42,268 nucleotides of DNA. It comes from JANOAR01 sp031411235. GTDB taxonomy: Bacteria; Verrucomicrobiota; Verrucomicrobiia; Verrucomicrobiales; Verrucomicrobiaceae. The translations under genes were made by a program, and so were the position numbers. The DNA is taken from NCBI GenBank assembly GCA_031411235.1, contig JANOAR010000028.1, positions 1 through 42,268 of the forward strand, read 5' to 3'. The stretch's first letter is position 1, and every line of letters starts with the position of its first letter. Positions 32,845 to 41,625 of the stretch are shown here, piece by piece. The notes beneath the pieces are model-generated. The model was not told the DNA's origin, ran no database searches, and saw only the letters and a list, made by a program, of their open reading frames with translations.

Positions 32845-34298
32845 GCGAGGATGGGTTTCACCACGTCCCCAGCGACGTCGGTGAGGCGGAAGTCGCGGCC
32901 CTGATACGAATAGGCGAAGCGGTCATGCTGCACGCCCATGAGGTGCAGGAAGGTGGCGTGGAAGTCGTTCACGTTGACTTTGCCCTCTACGACGTTGAAG
33001 CCGAAGTCGTCGGTCGCGCCGTGGGTCATACCGGGCTTCACGCCTGCGCCAGCGAGCCAGCAGGTGAAGGCGTCGCGATGATGCTCACGGCCATATTCGC
33101 CATCCTCCTTCACATTGCCCTGGGAGTAGCAGGTACGGCCAAACTCGGTGACGAACATGACCAGCGTGTCCTCCAGCAGACCGCGCTCGGCCATGTCCTG
33201 GAGCAGCGCAGCGGTGGGCTGATCCACTTCCTTGGCGGTCGCGTCGAAGGTAGGCTTGAGGACGGCGTGATGATCCCAGCCGGGGTGGTAGAGCTGCACG
33301 AAGCGCACGCCGCTCTCGCACATGCGGCGGGCGAGCACGCAGTTGTAGGCGTAGCTGCCGGGCGTGTTCACGGCGGGGCCATACTTCTCCAGCGTCTCGG
33401 GTTTCTCGGTGCTGATGTCGGTAAGGCCGGGCACACTGGTCTGCATACGGAAGGCCATCTCGTACTGCTCGATGCGGGCGCTGATCTCGGCCTCGCCACG
33501 GCGGGCGAGTTCATCGGCCTGCACCTCGCGCAGGCGGTCGAGCATCTTGCGATGCAGGGCGGTGGGGATGCCGGGGGGATTGTTCAGATAGAGCACGGCT
33601 TCCTTGCCCGCGCGGAAGGGCGTGGCCTGATGCTGCGAGGGCAGGAAACCGCTGTCCCACAGGCGCGATGAGAGCGGCTGGTCGGCGGGTTTTTTCGTCA
33701 CGAGGACGATGAAGGCGGGCAGGTTTTCGTTCTCCGAGCCGAGGCCATAGCTGATCCACGAACCCATGCTGGGGCGGCCTGGGAGCTGGTTGCCGCTGTT
33801 CATGAAAATGATGGCGGGGTCGTGATTCACAGCGTCAGAGACCATGCCTTTGAGGAAGCAGATGCGGTCGGCCTGCGTCGCGAGATGGGGGAAAGCGGAG
33901 CTGAACCACGCACCACTTTTGCCATGCTGGGTGAAGTCGAAGGCGCTGCCCTGCATGAGGAAACTGCCTTGGAGCTTAGACATGCCGAGCGGCTGGCGAC
34001 CGCCGAAGACGGAGTTTGGCAATGGCTGCCGCTCGCGGACTTTGAGCACAGGCTTGTAGTCGAAGCCGTCGAGCTGCGAGAGCCCGCCGCTCATGAAGAG
34101 GCAGATGACGCGCTTCGCCTTGGCCGGGAAATGCGGGAGGGCAGGCAGGCCGCGATGCTTGTCGCTGGTGGGCTGCGGACTGGCATTGGAGGTGCCGCCG
34201 AGCAACGAGGCGAGCGCCGCGCCGCCGAGGCCATAGCCCGTCTGCGAGAGCCATTCGCGGCGAGTGATGGATGGGGTGGGGTAGCTGTGGCAGTGCAT
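32841..34298 (-). CDS. Tat-exported DUF1501-domain protein
   Basis: Predicted 485-aa exported protein. A twin-arginine signal is seen (SITRREWLSQTGYGLGGAAL, Arg13-Arg14), then the DUF1501 blocks: KRVICLFMSGGLSQLDGFDY near residue 65, GSWISYGLGSENENLPAFIV, FVQLYHPGWDHH, and VMFVTEFGRTCYSQG. DUF1501 belongs to the alkaline phosphatase/sulfatase-like fold; its members are paired with DUF1549/DUF1553 cytochrome proteins in Planctomycetes and Verrucomicrobia, as here, 6 bp downstream of that gene. The pair's function is not established; glycan processing at the cell surface is often suggested. Confidence 0.92.
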   Translation of the reverse strand: MHCHSYPTPSITRREWLSQTGYGLGGAALASLLGGTSNASPQPTSDKHRGLPALPHFPAKAKRVICLFMSGGLSQLDGFDYKPVLKVRERQPLPNSVFGGRQPLGMSKLQGSFLMQGSAFDFTQHGKSGAWFSSAFPHLATQADRICFLKGMVSDAVNHDPAIIFMNSGNQLPGRPSMGSWISYGLGSENENLPAFIVLVTKKPADQPLSSRLWDSGFLPSQHQATPFRAGKEAVLYLNNPPGIPTALHRKMLDRLREVQADELARRGEAEISARIEQYEMAFRMQTSVPGLTDISTEKPETLEKYGPAVNTPGSYAYNCVLARRMCESGVRFVQLYHPGWDHHAVLKPTFDATAKEVDQPTAALLQDMAERGLLEDTLVMFVTEFGRTCYSQGNVKEDGEYGREHHRDAFTCWLAGAGVKPGMTHGATDDFGFNVVEGKVNVNDFHATFLHLMGVQHDRFAYSYQGRDFRLTDVAGDVVKPILA

Positions 34299-34304
34299 GG
34301 CGAA

Positions 34305-37300
34305 TCAATAAGAGGTCACAAAGGGCTCCGCGCTAAACAGCGCCCGCGTCATCAACAGCGTGCTGGCGACTTCGATCGCGGGCAGGGTTTTATCCAGCGG
34401 GCTGGCTCCAGTGGCCGCGAGGAGTTTGGCGGCTTCGGCGGGGTTTTTGGAATAGTAGTCGCGGGACTCGTCGATGAGCGCGGCCATCGCTTTCTCCTGC
34501 GCGGCGGTGGGTGGGTGGGCGGTGAGCATACGGAAGGCATCGCGCACGCGGTCGGCTTGGTTTGCGGGCTGCGGGTGTTGTTTGACGAGGCGCTCGGCGA
34601 GCACGCGCTGAGCCTCCAGGAAGCCGGTGTCGTCGAGCAGCGCCAGAGCTTGCAGGGGGGTCAAGGTGGTCTCGCGCTTCACGCGGCAGAACTCGCGGGT
34701 GGGCGCGTCGAAGACGCTCATCATCGGCGGCGGACAGGTGCGTCGCCAGAAGGTGTAGAGGCTGCGGCGGTAGAGCTTGTCGCCGGTGTCCTGGGTGTAG
34801 ATGTGCTGCGTGCCACTGTCCTCCCACAGGCCAGCGGGTTGATAGGGCATGACGCTCTTGCCGCCGAGCGCTGGGTTTAATAGACCGCAAATGGCGAGCG
34901 AGGCGTCGCGCAGTTCCTCGGCTCCGAGGCGGAACTTGGGGCCACGGGCGAGCAAGGCATTGCTGGGGTCTTCGCGAGCGATGGCCGGATTACTGTGCAG
35001 AGACGACTGGCGGTAGGTTTTAGACAAGGCGATCTCTCGGCACAGGGCTTTCATGTCCCAGCCGCTCTCGATGAAATGCACGGCGAGGTAGTCGAGCAGC
35101 GCGGGGTTGGAAGGCACGCGGCCTTGCAGGCCAAAGTCCTCAGGCGTGCTGACGATGCCGCGCCCGAAGAACATCGTCCACAGGCGGTTCACCTGCACGC
35201 GGCTAGTCAGCGGTTGCTGCGGGTCGGTGAGCCACTGCGCGAGGCCGCGCCGATCTTGTGGCGCATTTTTGGGAAAAGGCAGCAGCACGGCAGGCGTGCC
35301 GGGCATCACGAGATCGCTAGGCTGGCGGAAGTCGCCTCGGCGCAACACGGGCGTGGGGCGGCGCGGGCCGCTGTTTTCCTTCATCACCATCAACTCGGTG
35401 AGGTGGGTGCTAAAGTCGCTCTCGGCCTTGCGGGCGGCGGTCAGCTTGTCAAAGGCGGCGCGGCAGGGAGCGTCGATCTCGCGGATGTACCAGTCGAGCC
35501 AAGCCATGTTGTCGTCCTTTTTTGGCAGACCCGCGAGCTGGGCGATCTCGATGGGGCTGAGCTGGGTGTCGAAGGCACGCAGCTCATCCATGCCAGCGTT
35601 GCGCAGGCTGCTGTCCAGCGTGCGCCCGCCAAAGCGCAGGGTGATGAGGTCGCCTTTTTCGGCATCAGCGACCTTGGTTTTATCCAGGTCACCCCATTCA
35701 ACGAGGTAGTCGATGTCCTTGTAAAGCTGGTCGCGAACGATGACCACAGGCAGCTCTTTGCCCTCGACGAACAGCTTGATCCCCGCCGCGCGGCTGCTGC
35801 CATCGTAGGTGAAGCCGATGTGCTTCCAGCCGCTCAGATTGATGCGATCCTTCGCCTGCACGCGGATCGCATTGCCAGGGTAGAAGTGGCCGAGCGTGGC
35901 GGTGAGTTTGCCGCTTTCCAAGGTCAACTCGTAGCCGCGATTCGCCGCATCCAGCCCAGCGCGGCTGCGATGCAGGATGACACCTTTCTCGGGCAGCTTT
36001 TCGCATTTGAAAAAGAACGAAAAACTGAAGGGCTGCCAGCGCAGGTAATGGGCGACTTTGGGGAAGCCATACTTCTTGTTTTTGTCGGTGGGGAAGAAGC
36101 AGGAATGACCCACCTTGCCAGGCAAGCTCTCATTGATGGTGATGGCCCCGGAGCCCATGAGTGAGGGGGCGCTGTCGGCGAGGAAGGCACGCTTCTTCAC
36201 ATCCACCATGTCGAAGCTGGCATACAGCTCGGGCTTGCGCGGCAGAGCCTCGATCGGCTGAGCTTTGCCCGTGTCGGCCAGCTCGCTCCACAGGCCCGCG
36301 CCGAGGCCGGGAGGTGCGTGGGTTTTTAGCCAAGTGGCATAGCGTTCTAGGGCTGGCTTGCGGGCGGCTTGGTAGTCGGTTTCGGCTTGCTGGAGCTGCT
36401 GCTTCAGCGCGGCGTGCTGGTCGTTTTCACCGGGCTTGTAAACGAACGCAGTGGGCGGCGGAATGCCGTTGGTGTAGCGAGAGAAGAGACCCAGCTCGTC
36501 GATGTTATTCAGGAAGGCGGCGAGCTGGTAATACTCGCGCGTGGTCACGGGATCATACTTGTGATCGTGGCAGCGGGCACACTCCAGGGTGAGGCCGAGC
36601 ACGGCGGTGGCTGTGGTCTTGACGCGGTCAAAGACTTGCTCCCAACGAAACTCCTCGGGGTCGCTGCCAGACTCGTTGGATTGCACGGGCAGGCGGTGAA
36701 AGGTGGTGGCGATGATCTGATCCTGCGTGGCATTTGGCAGCATATCGCCCGCCATCTGCCACTGGATGAACTTGTCGTACGAGAGGTTGCTGTTGAAGGC
36801 GCGGATAACCCACTCGCGCCAGGGCCACACCTCGGAGTCGGCATCTTCATGGCGGCCATAGGTGTCGCCGTAGCGGGCGGCGTCGAGCCAGTCGATGGCC
36901 ATGCGTTCGCCGTAGTGGGGCGATTTCAACAAGCGATCCACCACGGTTTCATAGGCCTGGGCGGAGGTGTCGGCGAGGAAGGCGTCGATCTCGCCCAGGC
37001 TGGGCGGCAGGCCCGTGAGGGAGAAGGACACACGCCGCAGCCACTGCTCGCGATCCGCTTCGGGCGCAGGCTTCATGCCTTTGTTGGCCAAGGCCTCGCG
37101 CACCAGTGAGTCGATGGGGCTGGTGACTCCGGCGACGCTCGGGATCGCCGGTTTCACCGGGGCGATGAACGCCCAGTGCGGCTCATACTTCGCGCCCTCC
37201 TGCACCCAGCGGCGCAGCAGCTCGCGCTCGGCTTCGGTCACGGGATTGTGCTTTTCCGGCGGCGGCATGACCTCATCCTCGTCCTTGGAGACGAGGCGCT

Positions 37301-37556
37301 TCAGCAGCTCGCTAGCGTCTGGGTTTCCAGGAACGACGGCCTTCTTTTCCACCGCTGAGGCGCGGTCGTCGAGGCGCAGCTTGCCTTTGCGCTTCGCCGC
37401 ATCGGCCCCATGACAGGCGAAGCACTTGGCCGAGAGCAGTGGGCGCACCTCGAAATTGTAAGACACCTCTGCGGCAACGGCACGCTCCGAGCCGACTGCC
37501 AGGCTGATAGCAGGGACGAGGAAGAGGAGCTTGGCAGGGGCAAAAGGGAGCATCAT
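34305..37556 (-). CDS. PSCyt1-DUF1549-LamG-DUF1553 planctomycete-type surface protein
   Basis: Predicted 1083-aa exported protein. After a signal peptide comes a PSCyt1 haem-type motif CFACHG (Cys45, Cys48, His49) with KGKLRLDDRASA. DUF1549 spans about 140-345 (HYGERMAIDWLDAARYGDTY; LTLECARCHDHKYDPVTTRE, with a second CxxCH). A LamG/concanavalin-like insert lies at about 440-690 (HIGFTYDGSSRAAGIKLFVE). DUF1553 follows to the end (RVQVNRLWTMFFGRGIVSTP; LLDYLAVHFIESGWDMKALC). This order is standard for the family. I chose the ATG at 37556; the TTG at 37580 is less likely. Two c-type haems are expected. It probably acts at the cell surface on glycans with its DUF1501 partner. Confidence 0.92.
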   Translation of the reverse strand: MMLPFAPAKLLFLVPAISLAVGSERAVAAEVSYNFEVRPLLSAKCFACHGADAAKRKGKLRLDDRASAVEKKAVVPGNPDASELLKRLVSKDEDEVMPPPEKHNPVTEAERELLRRWVQEGAKYEPHWAFIAPVKPAIPSVAGVTSPIDSLVREALANKGMKPAPEADREQWLRRVSFSLTGLPPSLGEIDAFLADTSAQAYETVVDRLLKSPHYGERMAIDWLDAARYGDTYGRHEDADSEVWPWREWVIRAFNSNLSYDKFIQWQMAGDMLPNATQDQIIATTFHRLPVQSNESGSDPEEFRWEQVFDRVKTTATAVLGLTLECARCHDHKYDPVTTREYYQLAAFLNNIDELGLFSRYTNGIPPPTAFVYKPGENDQHAALKQQLQQAETDYQAARKPALERYATWLKTHAPPGLGAGLWSELADTGKAQPIEALPRKPELYASFDMVDVKKRAFLADSAPSLMGSGAITINESLPGKVGHSCFFPTDKNKKYGFPKVAHYLRWQPFSFSFFFKCEKLPEKGVILHRSRAGLDAANRGYELTLESGKLTATLGHFYPGNAIRVQAKDRINLSGWKHIGFTYDGSSRAAGIKLFVEGKELPVVIVRDQLYKDIDYLVEWGDLDKTKVADAEKGDLITLRFGGRTLDSSLRNAGMDELRAFDTQLSPIEIAQLAGLPKKDDNMAWLDWYIREIDAPCRAAFDKLTAARKAESDFSTHLTELMVMKENSGPRRPTPVLRRGDFRQPSDLVMPGTPAVLLPFPKNAPQDRRGLAQWLTDPQQPLTSRVQVNRLWTMFFGRGIVSTPEDFGLQGRVPSNPALLDYLAVHFIESGWDMKALCREIALSKTYRQSSLHSNPAIAREDPSNALLARGPKFRLGAEELRDASLAICGLLNPALGGKSVMPYQPAGLWEDSGTQHIYTQDTGDKLYRRSLYTFWRRTCPPPMMSVFDAPTREFCRVKRETTLTPLQALALLDDTGFLEAQRVLAERLVKQHPQPANQADRVRDAFRMLTAHPPTAAQEKAMAALIDESRDYYSKNPAEAAKLLAATGASPLDKTLPAIEVASTLLMTRALFSAEPFVTSY

Positions 37557-37580
37557 TGGGAAGGCCCGGCGGGGGCGCAA

Positions 37581-37749
37581 TTAGTCCGCCATTTCCCAGC
37601 CCTAGCAGCCCTGTTCCGGGCGTGTGGGCACTGATTGAGTGCAGTGGCTTAGCATTATTAGGGTAAGGGTTATCTGTATCGAAGCCAGGTGGTGTCTTCG
37701 CAAATGCCGCAAGGCTCAGCTTTGGCGCCGCTTTCTTCAGAGCGCGGCA
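37581..37749. other. Intergenic region with possible repeat sequence
   Basis: 169 bp between two co-directional leftward genes. The part from about 37681 to 37746 (GAAGCCAGGTGGTGTCTTCG, then AATGCCGCAAGGCTCAGC) resembles a sequence I associate with Verrucomicrobia intergenic repeats, by memory only. No gene or clear terminator. Confidence 0.3.
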
Positions 37750-40344
37750 TCACCAGCCACGCATCCAGCGCGTAGCCTCGCGATCTGCCTCCCAGTGCTG
37801 GCCATCCAGCGAGCGCTTCAGCGGGATGATCGCCAGGACTTCGCAGGTTGGCTCCAGGGCGTTGGTGATTGAGTTTAATCCTTCACCCGGCACCCAGACC
37901 CAGAGCGCAGGCTGGCCGAGCCGCTGCCACGTCTGCACTGTCGTACGGCACTGCATGGACTGGGCACCACGACGGATGCCCTCCGGCGACAAGATCGCTG
38001 GCGAGACCACCCAACGAGCATAGCCCCGGCGCTGGTAGTTGGCGTGAAAGGTGCCGATATCCTCGCCTGCGGCGAGATACGCCGCCCGCCCCTCGTCCAG
38101 CGCCAGCGTCACCTGCGCCCCCGCCCCCAGCCCATGCGCCGCAGCGTCGGGGTGCTGCTGCACCGCCCATTGCACCTCTTTTGGCGCAGCCTGGAGCACG
38201 CTGTCAAAGGAAGGCAACATCTTCACAGGGCCACCCCAGGTGCGCCCCATCACCATAGCCAGCGCGAGGATGGACACCGCCACAAGGCCGAGGCCCGCCC
38301 GCTGCCAAGCCCGCACCACCACCCCCTCGAGGCGCGACACCGCCACAGGTTCCGGCACCACCACCGCCCCTCGCAGCCGCTTCCAACCAGCCAGCCCAGC
38401 CCATGACAGCAGCGCCACCGCATGGCACGCGCCCAAACACACCAGCAGCCCCAGCGCCCAGTCCAGCACCATCCAGAAGCGCCCCACGCCCACTCCACCC
38501 GCCAGCGCGGAAAGGAACGTCCCACACCCCAGCGTGAGCCCCACCAGCCCCACCAGCCAGCGCTCGCCAAACCCTCGCGCAAACCCCAGGCACAGCCCCG
38601 CTCCCACCAGCAGGATCGGCAGCGTCGCCGTGGGCTCCACATACAGCCAGCCCCACATCAGCCCCAGCGCGACCAGCGCGGGGATCATATTCCCCAGGCG
38701 CAGCGATAGCGACGCCCCAGCCCCCAGCAGCAGCAGCAGCACGCCCAACCGCAGCACAGCACTGTCCAAGGGTGCCGCATGGAACACCCGACCCCAAGCC
38801 CCCAGCACCTGCGCCACATAAGCCGCAGGCGCACTCGCCACTTGCGCCGTGTACTTCCCCATAAAAAACCGCATCCGTGCCCCCAAATCCTCCATCGGGA
38901 TACCTGCCTGTTCGGGTAGGTGAAAGTTCGCCCCAGAGAGTTTGCCATTGACCGGATCCGCACCGCCATAGAGCAGCTCGCCCGTGTTCGTCGAGAGCGT
39001 GAAGACCCCGTAATGCGCATGTTGCCGGGCCATCCAAGGCAGGAACACCAAGCACACACCGAGCGTGAAAGCTGCAGCCGTGAGCACGCCGCGCCGCAGC
39101 CCCGCCCTCACGGGCAAGGCTACGCGGTCACCCCGCAGCGCCATCGCCACCAGGATAAAGGGAGCCACCGGCACCACCACCAGCAGCACCCCCGAGGCCA
39201 GATTCCCAAAGCCCACTAGCAAGCCCGCCACCAGAGCTTGAAGCATGGGCCAACTTAAAATCTCCGCCTTCAGACCTCGGCCTTCATCACCTCCCCTTTG
39301 GCCCGCGACCCAGAGCGCCCCCACCCCCAGCACCGCAAACAACAGACCCGCATTCTCCGTCAGGATCGAGTGCATCATCAGCTCATGCTCCTCACTCCAC
39401 ACCAGCACCGCCGCCACCGCGACCCCCGCCCAGCGCTGCCGCAGCGCCCCCGCGAAGCTCACCACCATCGCCGCCGCGACGGCCAGGATCACCGCGTGTA
39501 GCAGCTTCGCCACCACCACCGAATGCCCGAACACCCCATAAGCGGCCCCCAGCAGCACGCTGTAAAAAGGGCGCTGCGATCCCCACGAAGTCGTGATCCC
39601 GCGCCCCTGGGCGAAATCCACCGCCATCTCATGCCAGCCCCCCGCATCGCTCTCCGGCATCCCCTTCACCAGCAGCCCACCGCTGGAGAGATCCGGGTGC
39701 AGGAAGACATGGCTCACCGCCACCACCAGCGCGATAGCAAAAACCCAGCCCGTCCGAGGCAGCCACGCCACTAGCGGCAGCCGCGCCGCGCCGCCGCCGC
39801 TCACCGCCACCCCCAGGGCTAGGAACAGCAGACCACCCAGCCAGTAAAATACCTCCTCATCGAGCTGCTTCGGAGCTAGCACCTCATACGTCCGGCCATT
39901 GCTGCGAATGTCCGAATCATCCGGCGCGGAGAAGCGCACATGCGGCGGCTTAAAATGGTACGTGCCGCCCCCATGATCCACCACCTCATTGGCGTGTAGC
40001 CTCCTATTCAGCAGCAGCACCCCATTCTCCAGCACCTGCCCCTTGGCCGCCATCAGCGTCGTCGTGTAGTCATCCGGCAGCCGATAGCGAAACGCCTTCC
40101 CATCCTGAAACAGCTTGGGCGATGTCGCCATGATCGGCAGCCGCTCCATCAGCCCCAGGCCATAAAACTGCTGCGCCAAAGCCAGCCCCAGCACCCCCGA
40201 GAGCAAGACAGCCACGCGCCGCGCCCACATGGCTAGTTTCAGATGCTTGGCTTTTGCTCCCTCGGTGACTTCCATCATATTATAGCTATCTTCATTGCGT
40301 CTCCTTTTGAGCAAAATCAAGGCATTGGCGACGGGTAGGATCAT
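37750..40344 (-). CDS. Large GT-C-like membrane glycosyltransferase
   Basis: Predicted 864-aa membrane protein. One N-terminal helix (VAVLLSGVLGLALAQQFYGL) and a soluble domain of ~90 residues (FRYRLPDDYTTTLMAAKGQV) precede a GT39-like core: ESDAGGWHEMAVDFAQGRGI, then RPFYSVLLGAAYGVFGHSVV and EEHELMMHSILTENAGLLFA. Many hydrophobic spans follow, then a soluble C-terminal part from about 710. The Asp-x-x-x-W-h-x-x-A block and the R-P-F-Y-S-V-L-L pattern resemble GT39/GT83-type enzymes using lipid-linked sugars. Codon choice is notably repetitive and GC-rich in the C-terminal half. An alternative ATG lies near 40278. The acceptor is unknown. Confidence 0.7.
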   Translation of the reverse strand: MILPVANALILLKRRRNEDSYNMMEVTEGAKAKHLKLAMWARRVAVLLSGVLGLALAQQFYGLGLMERLPIMATSPKLFQDGKAFRYRLPDDYTTTLMAAKGQVLENGVLLLNRRLHANEVVDHGGGTYHFKPPHVRFSAPDDSDIRSNGRTYEVLAPKQLDEEVFYWLGGLLFLALGVAVSGGGAARLPLVAWLPRTGWVFAIALVVAVSHVFLHPDLSSGGLLVKGMPESDAGGWHEMAVDFAQGRGITTSWGSQRPFYSVLLGAAYGVFGHSVVVAKLLHAVILAVAAAMVVSFAGALRQRWAGVAVAAVLVWSEEHELMMHSILTENAGLLFAVLGVGALWVAGQRGGDEGRGLKAEILSWPMLQALVAGLLVGFGNLASGVLLVVVPVAPFILVAMALRGDRVALPVRAGLRRGVLTAAAFTLGVCLVFLPWMARQHAHYGVFTLSTNTGELLYGGADPVNGKLSGANFHLPEQAGIPMEDLGARMRFFMGKYTAQVASAPAAYVAQVLGAWGRVFHAAPLDSAVLRLGVLLLLLGAGASLSLRLGNMIPALVALGLMWGWLYVEPTATLPILLVGAGLCLGFARGFGERWLVGLVGLTLGCGTFLSALAGGVGVGRFWMVLDWALGLLVCLGACHAVALLSWAGLAGWKRLRGAVVVPEPVAVSRLEGVVVRAWQRAGLGLVAVSILALAMVMGRTWGGPVKMLPSFDSVLQAAPKEVQWAVQQHPDAAAHGLGAGAQVTLALDEGRAAYLAAGEDIGTFHANYQRRGYARWVVSPAILSPEGIRRGAQSMQCRTTVQTWQRLGQPALWVWVPGEGLNSITNALEPTCEVLAIIPLKRSLDGQHWEADREATRWMRGW

Positions 40345-40395
40345 CGTCCCTTGCGTGGCGCTGCCTCAGCAGAGTCAGGATGTCGGCATTTGCCC

Positions 40396-41604
40396 TCACT
40401 TATCCCACAAGATCTTGTCGCGAGGGAAGTCGCGATCAATACACTTCCACAGAGACCGATACTTCGCGATCTGCTCACGCTTGATGCCAGGATGGCTCGG
40501 CGTCTCGCGCACCAACGCTACCAGCTTCGTGAGGGGGATGGGGGCATCCTCGTGATCCAGGATTGATGTCACCACCTCGCGAAGGTTGCGCCTCTTCGAG
40601 ATCACTCGGCCCGTAGCACGATCCAGCCGTATGCCTTTAAGATTCTTACTTTTCAGCATGTTGCTAAAGGCCTGGCGCTTCGCCTCTGGCACATGGGCTT
40701 GTAGGAAGGACTCCACGTCCACGCCTTTGACTAGCAAATCGGGATGTAACCACAGCTTTGTGTGGAAGTGTTTCAGCGTCTCATCTGGCGGTGGCCGAGG
40801 GGGTGTAATCTTGGGTCGCGGGCGCTTCACCCCCGGTTGCAGCTTGTAGAAGCACACCTCCAATGCTCCTGCGATGAAGGCACGATCCTCGACATTCTCC
40901 ACAGCCTGCAACGGCATTTGCCATTCCTTGCGATGTAACCAGCCTGTGAGCATCGCATCGCGTTCACTTGAAAACCAGTCCAGCAACCTCACCATTCGCT
41001 GAGTCAATTCATCTTCTATTTGTCTCGCACGCTCGGCTGTCAAACCAGAGGCTGCCACGCTTCGACCAAGGGACTGGTGTTCGATGAGCCGCTTGTTCAG
41101 CATCTCGCGCTGCATCGGATCAAGCTGCCCCACCAGCTGCACTAGGCCTGCCCACAGGGACAGCCCATGGCCGTCTGGAGAGAGCGGAAGCCAGCGCGCT
41201 GCCGCTTCTCGGTCTCCCATGTTCAAGGCGACGGCCAGCCCTTCCAGCGCGTTAACAGAACTTCGTCCTACATTTCGAAGGCCCAGCATTTCTGCCCTGC
41301 CCATCGTCGTCCACAGGTCGAGCACATCACCAAGAGTGGGCCGATGGTTTACGCGACAATAGTTGAGGACGCGTGCTGGCAGCAGCAGCACATCACATGG
41401 CAGGTGTAGCGGTATGCCCCACTCCTCCAGGCGATCTTGCGGCCATGCTTGCGGCATGACCAAGTGAGTGTCACTGGGGCGGTCAATCACCCAGCCGAGG
41501 CCTACTTTACGCATAGGCACCCATAGCCCGGCTTGGGTGGAATCCGCCGCCCCTACAAGTGGGCTTAGTTTCTTGCTTTCATCTGGGTTCTGTTGTCCCT
41601 GCAT
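40396..41604 (-). CDS. Protein with RNA polymerase alpha-CTD-like and sigma region 4-like segments
   Basis: Predicted 402-aa soluble protein. Residues about 78-127 (RPTLGDVLDLWTTMGRAEML, then GLRNVGRSSVNALEGLAVAL) resemble the RNA polymerase alpha C-terminal domain, including the R-N-x-G-R-x-S helix-hairpin. Residues 161-210 (LDPMQREMLNKRL; SVAASGLTAERARQIEDELT) resemble sigma-70 region 4, including the E-R-x-R-Q-I-E recognition helix. The C-terminus (about 340-402, LREVVTSILDHEDAPIPLTK) looks like a further winged-helix domain. The protein lies 21 bp downstream of a DNA methyltransferase gene on the same strand, so it is probably part of that operon. It may bind promoter DNA or RNA polymerase; whether it regulates the methyltransferase or senses phage is speculation. 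Confidence 0.6.
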   Translation of the reverse strand: MQGQQNPDESKKLSPLVGAADSTQAGLWVPMRKVGLGWVIDRPSDTHLVMPQAWPQDRLEEWGIPLHLPCDVLLLPARVLNYCRVNHRPTLGDVLDLWTTMGRAEMLGLRNVGRSSVNALEGLAVALNMGDREAAARWLPLSPDGHGLSLWAGLVQLVGQLDPMQREMLNKRLIEHQSLGRSVAASGLTAERARQIEDELTQRMVRLLDWFSSERDAMLTGWLHRKEWQMPLQAVENVEDRAFIAGALEVCFYKLQPGVKRPRPKITPPRPPPDETLKHFHTKLWLHPDLLVKGVDVESFLQAHVPEAKRQAFSNMLKSKNLKGIRLDRATGRVISKRRNLREVVTSILDHEDAPIPLTKLVALVRETPSHPGIKREQIAKYRSLWKCIDRDFPRDKILWDK

Positions 41605-41625
41605 GAGGATATTCTGGGTTGTTTG

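Noticed and set aside
34995..36164. Long plus-strand frames here and at 33822-34880 and 36369-37109
   Set aside because: They mirror the DUF1553 and DUF1501 genes, whose conserved blocks are on the minus strand. No motif is seen in the mirror frames.
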